DNA of 64,000 bases from Seonamhaeicola sp. ML3 (lineage in GTDB: Bacteria; Bacteroidota; Bacteroidia; Flavobacteriales; Flavobacteriaceae), in NCBI RefSeq assembly GCF_023273855.1, contig NZ_CP096884.1, forward strand, positions 372,001 to 436,000. The letters run 5' to 3'. The notes beneath the pieces were generated by a model that did not search any database, had not been told where the DNA came from, and saw only the letters and a program-made list of their open reading frames with translations. Made by a program: the position numbers and the translations under genes. This document shows, in pieces, positions 51,567 through 60,541 of this stretch. Each line of letters opens with the position of its first letter. Position 1 is the stretch's first letter.

Positions 51567-52888
51567 TGTTCTTTATATTGTGGTTTTAGTTCTACTTCTA
51601 TAAAAGAAGTATACTCTGAATTGTTGGCTTCATTTATTGATTTCAAGACCTCTTCATCTTCTACCACATATAGTTTAGTTATATCATCTTGATTTAATTT
51701 ATCAAAATCAGATTTAGTTGACATCTTTCCATTTGTGAGAAACAAATTACCTCGATTATTTAAATTTAGAAGTTCATACTTTCTTTCAACTTTTGGCAAC
51801 TCTAAATCCTCAATATCATTCCAATGTACTTTTTGCATCACCGTTCCCTTATCCAACTCTAAAATTCCTGGATTAGAGCGCACTACCGTTTTCAATACTT
51901 TTTCATCACATAGATACCATGTAAAACTAAGTTTGTAGGCTTCATTTATACGTTGTTTAGTTTCAGGACCAGATGCTGTTAAGCCAATAACTTGATATCC
52001 ATTCTTTTCAGCAGTTTCAGAGAAGGCCTTTAACTTCTTGGCGCCTTCATATTCTATCTTATCTAAATTATAGGATATGATTACTATTAGATTTTCTTGG
52101 TTTAAAAAGTGTTCGGTTAAATCTTCCTCATCACTCTCCATAGAGAAATCGACTACTGAAGGCGAATACCCTTCCTCTAAAACTTTTGTGTCAACACTTA
52201 TAAATTCACCTTCTACTGAGGGATAAGAACCATCGGTAACAATTACTTGCTCTTCCCCATTCACATTAAACTTCCAACTATATTCCAATACAGGCTTAGG
52301 CGCATCTTCCGGAATAATCATGCCTTCGGTAATATTATTTCCAATTTTATAAGCTCTGAAATCGATAGCTGGCAAATGCATCAAAACATGATACCCAAAC
52401 CATAAACTCACTATAAAACTCAATAGAGCCAAAACTGTAGTTGGTAGTTTTCCAAAAACTGGTTTAATGTGTTTTATTCCGAAGAATAGCAGGAGAATCA
52501 ACACCAATAGAATAACATCTTTTGCAAAGCTTTCCCAAGGTGTTAGTTTTAAGGCATCGCCAAAACAACCACAGTCTTTCACTTTATCAAAGTAAGCTGA
52601 ATAGAACGTTAAAAATGTGAAAAACACAATCATTAACAGTAAACTCCATATTGTGAATTTCGGTTTATAACCAATTAGTAGAAACATACCTAGCACGACC
52701 TCAAAAACAACCACAAATACCGAAATCCCCAAAGCATAGGGTTCTAAAAAGGGTACATTTAAAACCTCAGGGCTAAAATACTCTTGTAACTTATAAGAAA
52801 ACCCAAGCGGGTCATTGAGCTTAATAAACCCTGAAATAATAAAAAGGACTCCAACGAATATTCTTGATAATGCTACTAATGGTTTCAT
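51563..52888 (-). CDS. BT_3928-type DoxX-like membrane protein
   Basis: A 441-residue protein with a four-helix DoxX/MauE-type domain at the N-terminus (PLVALSRIFVGVLFIISGFI, GCFGDALKLTPWESF, with a CGC/CFGD cysteine pair) and a C-terminal domain of about 290 residues with a thioredoxin-like appearance. I recognise it as the BT_3928 family of Bacteroidota, function unknown. The ATG at 52888 is chosen because the ATG at 52900 belongs to a repeat element. It ends 4 nt into the start of the next permease. Confidence 0.82.
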   Translation of the reverse strand: MKPLVALSRIFVGVLFIISGFIKLNDPLGFSYKLQEYFSPEVLNVPFLEPYALGISVFVVVFEVVLGMFLLIGYKPKFTIWSLLLMIVFFTFLTFYSAYFDKVKDCGCFGDALKLTPWESFAKDVILLVLILLLFFGIKHIKPVFGKLPTTVLALLSFIVSLWFGYHVLMHLPAIDFRAYKIGNNITEGMIIPEDAPKPVLEYSWKFNVNGEEQVIVTDGSYPSVEGEFISVDTKVLEEGYSPSVVDFSMESDEEDLTEHFLNQENLIVIISYNLDKIEYEGAKKLKAFSETAEKNGYQVIGLTASGPETKQRINEAYKLSFTWYLCDEKVLKTVVRSNPGILELDKGTVMQKVHWNDIEDLELPKVERKYELLNLNNRGNLFLTNGKMSTKSDFDKLNQDDITKLYVVEDEEVLKSINEANNSEYTSFIEVELKPQYKEH

Positions 52889-52894
52889 AATTTT

Positions 52895-52973
52895 TGTCAT
52901 TCCTGCGTGGGCAGGAATTTACTTTTAAAAATCTACAATATCTTTATGGATTCCTGCTTTCGCAGGAATGACA
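52895..52973. repeat. Inverted pair of REP-like palindromes
   Basis: Two copies of a 26-nt unit, one in each orientation, fill the space between two genes. The outer ends are TGTCATTCCTGC (52895-52906) and GCAGGAATGACA (52962-52973), exact complements. Each unit is itself a hairpin (TTCCTGC/GCAGGAA) with a 4- or 5-nt loop. Together they form a 79-bp inverted element. Confidence 0.8.
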
Positions 52974-52974
52974 G

Positions 52975-53514
52975 TTAACTTTCACTTAAGTGAATAAGCG
53001 CAAAAACTGCATAGTTAATCATGTCCTGATAATTGGCATCAATACCTTCGCTTACCAAAGTTTTACCAGCATTGTCTTCAATTTGTTTTACACGGAGCAA
53101 TTTTTGTAATATCAAATCGGTTAAACTACTCACTCTCATATCTCGCCAAGCCTCACCATAATCATGGTTTTTATCCTCCATTAATTTTTTGGTAATACCA
53201 ATATGCTTTTCATACAATTCAACGGCCTCATCAGTCTCTAAATCCGGTTGTTCAACAACCCCTTTTTCAATTTGAATCAATGCCATCACACAATAGTTTA
53301 TAATCCCTATAAACTCGCTTTCCTGTCCTTCATCAACTTTCCTAACATCATTCTCCTGCAACCCTCTAATGCGCTGTGCTTTTATAAAAATTTGGTCGGT
53401 TAAAGATGGTAGTCTTAATATCCGCCAAGCACTGCCATAATCGGTCATTTTCTTTTTGAATAAACTTTTACAGGTATCAATGACATCATTGTATTGTTTT
53501 GAAGTATCTTGCAT
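52975..53514 (-). CDS. DUF1599 protein with an internal duplication
   Basis: A 179-residue protein of two homologous halves. The first half has MTDYGSAWRILRLPSLTDQI and the second has NHDYGEAWRDMRVSSLTDLI, each followed by a helix with YCVMALIQIE or YAVFALIHL. The DYG-AWR motif marks DUF1599, a family that occurs beside modified-nucleotide and folate genes. The start is the ATG at 53514; the upstream frame adds 17 residues that do not match. Divergent from folP. Confidence 0.82.
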   Translation of the reverse strand: MQDTSKQYNDVIDTCKSLFKKKMTDYGSAWRILRLPSLTDQIFIKAQRIRGLQENDVRKVDEGQESEFIGIINYCVMALIQIEKGVVEQPDLETDEAVELYEKHIGITKKLMEDKNHDYGEAWRDMRVSSLTDLILQKLLRVKQIEDNAGKTLVSEGIDANYQDMINYAVFALIHLSES

Positions 53515-53619
53515 AAAATAAAATGTATTTTGTGTAAATTTCGCATAAAATTGTTTAAACATCAAGGTTTACGGTTTAAACTTTTAAACTAAGTGCAAAC
53601 ACCTTATAAAACGGGATTA

Positions 53620-54444
53620 ATGACCATTAATTGCAAAGGAAAACTCATTGATTTGGCGTCACCAAAAGTGATGGGGATTTTAAATATTACCCCTGATTCT
53701 TTTTTTGACGGAGGGAAGTACAATGATGAAAAGGAAATACTAAGACAGGTTGATAAAATGTTAAGCGGAGGTGCTACTTTTATTGATGTGGGCGCTTATA
53801 GTTCGCGACCGGGAGCTGATTTTTTGAGTGAGAAAGAAGAACTTAAACGTATTGTCCCAATTGTTGAATTAATCCTAGAACATTTCCCTGAAACTTTAAT
53901 TTCTGTTGACACTTATAGAGCAAAAGTCGCCAGAAAATGTATAGAAGTTGGAGCGGCATTGATAAACGATATTTCTGGTGGCAAAATGGATGAATACATG
54001 CTACAAACGGTTGCCGATTTACAAGTTCCATACATTATGATGCACATGCGTGGCAACCCGAAAACCATGCAAGGACTGACCGATTATGACGATTTGGTTA
54101 AAGACATCATTTTCTATTTTTCTGAACGTATTGTAACCGCTAGGGCTTTAGGTGTTATTGATATTATTATTGACCCAGGTTTTGGATTCGCAAAAACCCT
54201 TGAACAGAACTATGAACTTTTGAGCAAACTTGAATTATTCAAAATGACTGACAAACCTTTGTTGGTTGGCATTTCAAGAAAATCCATGATTTATAAACTT
54301 TTGGAAACTACACCCGATAAAGCTTTAAATGCCACAACATCATTAAATACGGTTGCCTTACAAAAAGGCGCTTCCATTTTACGTGTGCATGATGTAAAAG
54401 AAGCTATGGAATGTGTTAAACTAGTTGAGATGTTAAGTCAATAA
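53620..54444 (+). CDS. folP: Dihydropteroate synthase
   Basis: Folate-pathway enzyme of 274 residues. Motifs: VMGILNITPDSFFDGG, FIDVGAYSSRPGADF, VDTYRAKVARK, LINDISGGKMDEY, MHMRGNPKTMQ, IDPGFGFAKT and GISRKSMIY. The ATG at 53620 is used; an upstream GTG at 53593 would add nine residues without family support. A small lipoprotein gene follows after 6 nt. Confidence 0.96.
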   Translation: MTINCKGKLIDLASPKVMGILNITPDSFFDGGKYNDEKEILRQVDKMLSGGATFIDVGAYSSRPGADFLSEKEELKRIVPIVELILEHFPETLISVDTYRAKVARKCIEVGAALINDISGGKMDEYMLQTVADLQVPYIMMHMRGNPKTMQGLTDYDDLVKDIIFYFSERIVTARALGVIDIIIDPGFGFAKTLEQNYELLSKLELFKMTDKPLLVGISRKSMIYKLLETTPDKALNATTSLNTVALQKGASILRVHDVKEAMECVKLVEMLSQ

Positions 54445-54450
54445 TCTACC

Positions 54451-55116
54451 ATGAAAAATATCACCTTATTACTTTTAATTACCCTAGTCTTTTCATGTAA
54501 CAAGAAAGTTGTAGAGCTACCCGAGATTAGCCATTCGGATATTACCGAAATTAAAGATGTCTCTGCCGCCTACTTGTTTTATGACGAAACCCAAACCGAT
54601 AGTGTTGAACTAAACCGAAAAAACCTGATAAGTACAACCAATTGGTTAGTAAACGTTGATAAACGCTTGACTTTAAAACAAGTAATCCCGCATATTAAAT
54701 TTCTACAAGAAAAAAAGGCCAATGGTGCTCATAAGAACGAAAGTGCTAAAAACTATTTTACGTGTCATGATACCAATAGGAATAATTTGGGGTTTGTGGA
54801 GTTTACGGATGTAAATTACATTATGGACGGAGCAGGACATGCTTTGGAACCCGATGAGGACCTCACCAATATGTTAATTTTTGAAAACAAAGAAATTAGT
54901 ATTATTACCTTAGAAAACAGGATATATCAGACCAACATAAATTCTCTATTGAGTACTCTCAAGGATTCATTAGATAGTAATTCTAAAGAAAGACAAATAT
55001 TTATGAGTATTCATGGAAACTTAAAATTTCAGGATTATATCGTATTAAAATCTATTATGAAGAATATTAAAAATGAGCGGATAAAGGTTTCGAACTATGA
55101 ATTTATAGGAGATTAA
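54451..55116 (+). CDS. Small exported lipoprotein
   Basis: A 221-residue protein with a signal peptide ending in a lipobox, LITLVFSC, and a soluble, largely strand/helix domain. I do not recognise a family; a CHDTNRNNLGFVEFTDVNYI stretch (residues about 102-121) is the most distinctive part. It lies between folP and cdaA, close to both. Confidence 0.65.
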   Translation: MKNITLLLLITLVFSCNKKVVELPEISHSDITEIKDVSAAYLFYDETQTDSVELNRKNLISTTNWLVNVDKRLTLKQVIPHIKFLQEKKANGAHKNESAKNYFTCHDTNRNNLGFVEFTDVNYIMDGAGHALEPDEDLTNMLIFENKEISIITLENRIYQTNINSLLSTLKDSLDSNSKERQIFMSIHGNLKFQDYIVLKSIMKNIKNERIKVSNYEFIGD

Positions 55117-55151
55117 ACGTAATTTCTTAAATTTACAAAAACCATTCGCCA

Positions 55152-55937
55152 TTGGACATCTTTAACGACATTTTAAACCTACGCTTTATAGATTATCTTG
55201 ATGTTGTTCTGGTGGCTCTTCTACTCTACTACCTTTATAAACTAGTTAAGGGTACTGTTGCCATAAATATCTTTTTGGGAATCATTATTATTTACGGCGC
55301 ATGGAAACTCACTGAGTTTCTAGACATGGAATTGCTTTCTGGTATTTTTGGTGGTTTTATGAAAGTTGGGCTTATTGCATTAATTGTAGTGTTTCAACCC
55401 GAAATCAGGAAGTTCTTATTAATGGTTGGCTCCACAAACTTTGGTAGGCGCGTTAAGTTTTTACAACGTTTTAATTTCTTAAAAACCGATGTCACCAATG
55501 CTACAAATGTTGATGCTATTGTTTCGGCTTGCAACAAAATGTCTATGTCTAAAACGGGGGCTTTAATTGTTTTTGAACGCAACAATAACCTGGATTTCTT
55601 AACCTCCTCTGGTGATGAAATGAATATACAGGTTACCCAACCTATTATTGAAAGTATCTTTTTTAAGAATAGTCCGTTGCATGATGGCGCCATTATAGTG
55701 AGTAATAACGTGGTTAAGGCCACAAGAGTTATTCTTCCTGTTAATAATGAAAAGAAGATTCCTTTACGCTTTGGCCTGCGCCACAGAGCTGCTATTGGAG
55801 TAACCGAAAAGACTGATGCTTTAGCTTTAGCAGTTAGTGAAGAAACCGGTCATATATCCTATTTTAAAGATGGTGAGTTTATCGCTTTTGAAGATAGCTC
55901 TGAATTGATAACATTGATTAAAAAAGATTTGGTGTAA
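55152..55937 (+). CDS. cdaA: Diadenylate cyclase CdaA, TTG start
   Basis: Makes cyclic di-AMP. A 261-residue protein with three N-terminal membrane helices and a DAC domain with the two catalytic motifs DGAIIVSNN and RHRAAIGV. The family's LHDGA pattern is visible as SPLHDGAIIV. The frame starts at a TTG (55152); there is no ATG before residue 60, so TTG is the start. folP and cdaA are adjacent in many flavobacteria. Confidence 0.92.
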   Translation: MDIFNDILNLRFIDYLDVVLVALLLYYLYKLVKGTVAINIFLGIIIIYGAWKLTEFLDMELLSGIFGGFMKVGLIALIVVFQPEIRKFLLMVGSTNFGRRVKFLQRFNFLKTDVTNATNVDAIVSACNKMSMSKTGALIVFERNNNLDFLTSSGDEMNIQVTQPIIESIFFKNSPLHDGAIIVSNNVVKATRVILPVNNEKKIPLRFGLRHRAAIGVTEKTDALALAVSEETGHISYFKDGEFIAFEDSSELITLIKKDLV

Positions 55938-56725
55938 TGAATTGTAAGAATTGCGGAAGTAGTTTAAGAACAGATTACAGCTTTTGTCCAGATTGCGGAG
56001 CAAAGGTTATTAGAAATAGAATTACAACTAAAAATCTGTTTTACGATGTTATTGAACGTTATTTTAATCTAGATAATACCTTTTTGCTAACACTGTGGCA
56101 TATGATTATTAAACCAAAAGATGTTTGCGGTGGTTACATATCTGGGGTAAGAAAAAAATATCTCAACCCTGTGAGCATGTTAGCTATTTCGTTGACCGCA
56201 TCTGGTTTTGTTCTTTATTTAATGAAGAAGACTGCTTGGCAAAAAATAGACTTCTCCTCCATAAGTTATGCTCAAACCAGCACCGGAGGAAGCGGTACTG
56301 AAAAAATTATGGCTGCCACTATGGAATATAGCTCTTTTCTTTATTTTTTATATATTCCAATAATTGCATTTGCCAGTTATTGCGTCTTTAATAAAAAGAA
56401 CTACAATTATGCCGAACATGTTGTTATTAGCATATACTCCCTCACAAGTTTTAGTATTCTATCTACCCTTTATGCTGTTGTTTTATTAATTTGGTTTCCA
56501 CAGATATACATAGATACTGCCTTAATTTATGTTTTGGTAATGATTCTATTTTGTGCTTATGCCTCCTATAAAAATTCTGAAGACAAACCAGTTTCTTTGT
56601 TATGGAGACTGCCCTCTTTTTTGGTTATTTTCTTTGTGGGCTACATGGGTGTTTCAATTATGGCAGTAGTTATGCTCTTTGTTACTGGAGAAATTTCTAT
56701 TCAAGACGTTATTCCCAAGCAATAG
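55937..56725 (+). CDS. DUF3667 zinc-ribbon membrane protein
   Basis: A 262-residue protein with an N-terminal zinc ribbon (C3, C6, C17, C20; NCKNCGSSLRTDYSFCPDCG) and four or five membrane helices after it, containing the family phrase YLNPVSMLAISL. Family function unknown. Its ATG overlaps the cdaA stop by one base. Confidence 0.85.
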   Translation: MNCKNCGSSLRTDYSFCPDCGAKVIRNRITTKNLFYDVIERYFNLDNTFLLTLWHMIIKPKDVCGGYISGVRKKYLNPVSMLAISLTASGFVLYLMKKTAWQKIDFSSISYAQTSTGGSGTEKIMAATMEYSSFLYFLYIPIIAFASYCVFNKKNYNYAEHVVISIYSLTSFSILSTLYAVVLLIWFPQIYIDTALIYVLVMILFCAYASYKNSEDKPVSLLWRLPSFLVIFFVGYMGVSIMAVVMLFVTGEISIQDVIPKQ

Positions 56726-56726
56726 G

Positions 56727-58493
56727 TTAAACCGCCTCTTGCTCCTGTAAGAACTGCACCTCGTAAAGGTTTTTATAGTACCCATTCTGTTTTTTAAGGA
56801 GTTCATCGTGTGTACCCTGCTCAACAATATTCCCAAGGTCCATAACTATAATCTTATCTGCTTTTTTAACAGTGGCTAAACGGTGGGCAATAACAATGGA
56901 TGTTCTTCCTTTAGTTATTTTATCGGTTGCATTTTGGATAAGTTGTTCTGAATATGAATCTACAGAAGAAGTTGCTTCATCTAAAACCAAAATACTCGGA
57001 TTAGTTACATAGGCTCTTAAAAAAGAAATAAGCTGTCTTTGTCCAGACGATAACATCACACCACGTTCCTTAACGTTATAATGATAACCGTTTGGAAGAC
57101 TCATAATAAATTCGTGAATCCCAATTTCTTTGGCTGCTTGCTGTACTTTATCCTCGGTTATTTCAGGGTTATTCAATGTGATATTATTCAAAATGGTATC
57201 AGCAAATAAAAATACATCCTGAAGCACTACTGCTATTTGTGTTCTCAACGAGGATAAGGTGACATCTTTTATATCGGTATTGTCTATGAGTATAGCGCCA
57301 TCGTTAATTTCATAAAAACGATTTAGTAAATTTATAATTGTGGACTTACCCGCACCTGTCGCTCCTACAATAGCAACGGTATCTCCTGCATTCACTTCAA
57401 AAGAAATACCTTTGAGTACCTTTTCATCTTCAACATAACTAAAATGCACGTTTTCGAATTTAATATTGCCTTTAAAATCCTCAGCTACTTTGGTTCCGGT
57501 ATCATCTATTTGAGAATTAGTATCTAATACCTTAAAAACACGATTGGCTGCTACCATCCCCATTTGAAGCGCATTAAACTTATCGGCCATTTGTCGTAGC
57601 GGCCTAAAGAGCATAGGTATATACATGATAAAGGCGATTAGCGTACCTTGTATTGCTTCACCTTCCAAAGCTTTTATACCACCATACCAAGACACTAAAC
57701 CAATTACTATTGAAGAAGCTAAATCTGGTATGGGAAAGAAAATGGAATTATACCATATCGTTTTTAACCACCCTTTTTTGTGACGTGCATTTATTTCTTT
57801 AAACTTTCTGTACTCAACTGTTTCTCTAGAAAAAAGCTGTAAAATTTTCATGCCTGTTATGCGCTCTTGCACAAAAGAGTTTAGGTTTGACACCTCGGTC
57901 CTAACCTCTTCAAAAGCCTTTTTCATGTATTTTTGAAAAATCTTTGTAGCATAGACCAAAACAGGCAACATCGCAAAAACAATCATACTTAATTGCCAAT
58001 CTATGGACAACATCACCACAAAGACAACTATCATGGTCAGTACATCCCTAAAAATCATAAACAGACCTTGACCGAATATATCTGCAATACGCTCCATATC
58101 GGTAACCGATCTTGTTATCAATACACCTACCGAAGAATTATCGTAATACTTCATTTTAAATCGAAGTAGGTGATTAAACAATTTACTCCTAATGTCCTTA
58201 ACCAAACTCTGCCCTAACCATGAAGCATAATAAATAAAGATAAGTTGAAATAGAGTTTGCAAAACTAGGGCTGCAAGCATTAACGTTAAGTAGAACAGAA
58301 ATGCATCTGGGTTATCTAACTCGATACCTTTATCTATGGCATCTTTGGTTAAGTAAGGAGTCGCAGTACTTATTCCCGCCAAAAGCAATACTAGAAGACA
58401 TAAACTTGAAAACACAAATTTATAAGGCTTAATGTACTTAAACAGACGTTTAAATAATACAAAATCAAATGTATTCTCTTTTGCTTTAGTCAT
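56727..58493 (-). CDS. MsbA-like ABC exporter
   Basis: A half-size ABC exporter of 588 residues with six membrane helices and one nucleotide-binding domain: Walker A GATGAGKSTI, signature MLSSGQRQLIS (LSSGQ where LSGGQ is usual), Walker B ILVLDEATSSVD, and the H-loop IAHRLATV. It is like lipid A or multidrug exporters. It overlaps the end of truA by 8 nt. Confidence 0.93.
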   Translation of the reverse strand: MTKAKENTFDFVLFKRLFKYIKPYKFVFSSLCLLVLLLAGISTATPYLTKDAIDKGIELDNPDAFLFYLTLMLAALVLQTLFQLIFIYYASWLGQSLVKDIRSKLFNHLLRFKMKYYDNSSVGVLITRSVTDMERIADIFGQGLFMIFRDVLTMIVVFVVMLSIDWQLSMIVFAMLPVLVYATKIFQKYMKKAFEEVRTEVSNLNSFVQERITGMKILQLFSRETVEYRKFKEINARHKKGWLKTIWYNSIFFPIPDLASSIVIGLVSWYGGIKALEGEAIQGTLIAFIMYIPMLFRPLRQMADKFNALQMGMVAANRVFKVLDTNSQIDDTGTKVAEDFKGNIKFENVHFSYVEDEKVLKGISFEVNAGDTVAIVGATGAGKSTIINLLNRFYEINDGAILIDNTDIKDVTLSSLRTQIAVVLQDVFLFADTILNNITLNNPEITEDKVQQAAKEIGIHEFIMSLPNGYHYNVKERGVMLSSGQRQLISFLRAYVTNPSILVLDEATSSVDSYSEQLIQNATDKITKGRTSIVIAHRLATVKKADKIIVMDLGNIVEQGTHDELLKKQNGYYKNLYEVQFLQEQEAV

Positions 58494-59235
58494 TTAATTT
58501 AATACTTTCTGGATATTCGACTTTAACCAAGTAAAGGGCATGCGCAGGAACAGAATAACCAGCCTTACTTCTATCTTTAGATGCGATAATGGTATGCAAA
58601 TCCTGTACTTCCAATTTATTCAAACCTATATTAATCATTGTACCTACCATAGCTCTTACCATATTTCTCAAAAAACGATCAGCTTTTACCCTAAAATGGA
58701 GTTCGTTTTCTTTGAAGAACCAATCGGCTTTCATAATATCACAATAATACGTTTTTACATCTGTATTCGTTTTAGAAAAGCATTGAAAATCTTTATACTG
58801 AAATAATATTTTTGAGGCTTCTTGCATCCTATCGATATCCAAATCTTGCTTTACGTACAATGTATTATCAAAAGTGAACACATTTTTTTCTAAGGTAATC
58901 CTATACAGATATTCTCTACTCAAAGCATCAAATCGCGCATGAGCATTTGGGTTAACTCTGAAAATATCATGAATCGCAATATCTTTTGGCAAAAAGGCAT
59001 TGAGCTTATATACTAATTGACTTTCTTCAAACTTGGTATCAGATTCAAAATGGGCAAACATTTGTGAGGCATGAACCCCAGTATCTGTACGACCAGCTCC
59101 AATAATACTAACAGTTTCCTTGAGTAAGGTTGAAAGTGCTTTTTCAAGAACTTCTTGTACCGAAATAGCTGTTGGTTGAATTTGCCAACCATGATAGGCG
59201 CTACCATTATAAGAAAGTTCTATGAAATACCTCAA
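58486..59235 (-). CDS. truA: tRNA pseudouridine synthase A
   Basis: Makes pseudouridine 38-40 in tRNA. 249 residues. The catalytic aspartate is in GAGRTDTGVHASQ, with YNGSAYHGWQIQP at the N-terminus and FLRNMVRAMVGTM near the C-terminus. It is the first gene of a coupled pair with the ABC exporter. Confidence 0.96.
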   Translation of the reverse strand: MRYFIELSYNGSAYHGWQIQPTAISVQEVLEKALSTLLKETVSIIGAGRTDTGVHASQMFAHFESDTKFEESQLVYKLNAFLPKDIAIHDIFRVNPNAHARFDALSREYLYRITLEKNVFTFDNTLYVKQDLDIDRMQEASKILFQYKDFQCFSKTNTDVKTYYCDIMKADWFFKENELHFRVKADRFLRNMVRAMVGTMINIGLNKLEVQDLHTIIASKDRSKAGYSVPAHALYLVKVEYPESIKLND

Positions 59236-59343
59236 ACTGAATTAATACATTTGTAAAACAGCAAAGATAGATAGTTTTAGGTTTATGCCGAAGTTTGAAT
59301 TTCTTAATTAAATATTAAAAACGCGCCAAACGTAATTAATTAA

Positions 59344-59838
59344 ATGAAAAAGATTTTACTACTCTCAGATACCCACGGCTTCATGGACAATGATATCCTA
59401 AAGTATGTAAAACAAGCCGACGAAGTCTGGCATGCAGGAGATATAGGCGATTTAAAAGTAACCGATACTATAAAAGCATTAAAGCCACTGAAAGGCGTCT
59501 ATGGAAACATCGATGATGCCAAGGTAAGAGTTGAATTTCCCGAGCACAATCGCTTTATGTGTGAAGATGTTGATGTTTGGATAACCCATATTGGGGGCTA
59601 TCCACCAAAGTACAACCTTAGAGTATCTGAAAAAATAAAGCAAAATCCGCCAAGACTTTTTATATGCGGCCACTCACACATTTTAAAAGTAATGCCCGAT
59701 AAAAAACTAAACCTCATCCACATGAATCCCGGTGCTGTGGGCAAACATGGCTTTCATAAAACCCGTACTATGTTACGTTTTACTATTGATGGTAAAAAAA
59801 TTGATAATCTAGAAGTTATTGAATTCAATAAGCGGTAA
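59344..59838 (+). CDS. YfcE/MJ0936-type metallophosphoesterase
   Basis: A 164-residue calcineurin-like phosphoesterase. Metal motifs: LLSDTHGF, WHAGDIGD, VYGNIDD, WITHIGGY, ICGHSHIL and MNPGAVGKHG. The substrate is unknown. It is divergent from truA. Confidence 0.92.
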   Translation: MKKILLLSDTHGFMDNDILKYVKQADEVWHAGDIGDLKVTDTIKALKPLKGVYGNIDDAKVRVEFPEHNRFMCEDVDVWITHIGGYPPKYNLRVSEKIKQNPPRLFICGHSHILKVMPDKKLNLIHMNPGAVGKHGFHKTRTMLRFTIDGKKIDNLEVIEFNKR

Positions 59839-59872
59839 CAATATGCAGTTACAGGTAATAAAGGGAGGAGAC

Positions 59873-59903
59873 AAAAAAAGCCCAAAGTCTTCACCTTGGG
59901 CTT
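59873..59903 (-). terminator. Intrinsic terminator of the DUF4293 gene
   Basis: On the minus strand: AAGCCCAA/TTGGGCTT stem then a T-run, 31 nt after the stop codon of the gene at 59934. Confidence 0.75.
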
Positions 59904-59933
59904 ACGCACTAATACTACTAAGATATTAGGTTT

Positions 59934-60344
59934 TTATCGCAATCGATCTACAGATTTTACAAGATCCTCATCCTTTTTAATGGCTCTATTGGCTAATGCC
60001 AAAAACACGATAGAAATGATAGGAATGAACATCGAAATACCTTTCTCAGAAACCCCAGTTTCTCCAGATAAATTTAGAGATTGATACACAAAAAATCCTA
60101 GTAAAATAAAGTTTAATATGATGTTAAGTCGCCCCAACATAAACTGAGACTTCCTGTTTTTGTATCTAAATATGGCTACCAGCGAAAAAAATGCAGAAGT
60201 TACAAACCCAGCAAAAACATAATTAATGTCCTTTGCCCAAACTTGAGTACCATCTTCTAGTTCCCACAAATTGAAAACAAAAATCAACCCTCCCGAAACG
60301 GCAGCGGCAAGTATTAGGTAAACTGTTTGTATTCTTTGTAACAT
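59934..60344 (-). CDS. DUF4293 membrane protein
   Basis: A 136-residue protein with four membrane helices and the family N-terminus MLQRIQTVYLILAAA. Found only in Bacteroidota, function unknown. The start lies opposite rho (197 nt between). Confidence 0.88.
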   Translation of the reverse strand: MLQRIQTVYLILAAAVSGGLIFVFNLWELEDGTQVWAKDINYVFAGFVTSAFFSLVAIFRYKNRKSQFMLGRLNIILNFILLGFFVYQSLNLSGETGVSEKGISMFIPIISIVFLALANRAIKKDEDLVKSVDRLR

Positions 60345-60541
60345 GTCTTTTTAAAACTGGACAGCAAAAATAGCAGTTTCTTCAATAAATAAGCACTAAA
60401 AATTAAAATAAAGTTGTATAATTGCATTAATAATTCACAACAATCGCTGTTACAAGCGGTTAATTCTCCAGATTAAAATCTAATTTTTCTCAGAATTACT
60501 CAAAAATTTACACGCAAAAAATATATTCAACCTAAACTTAT

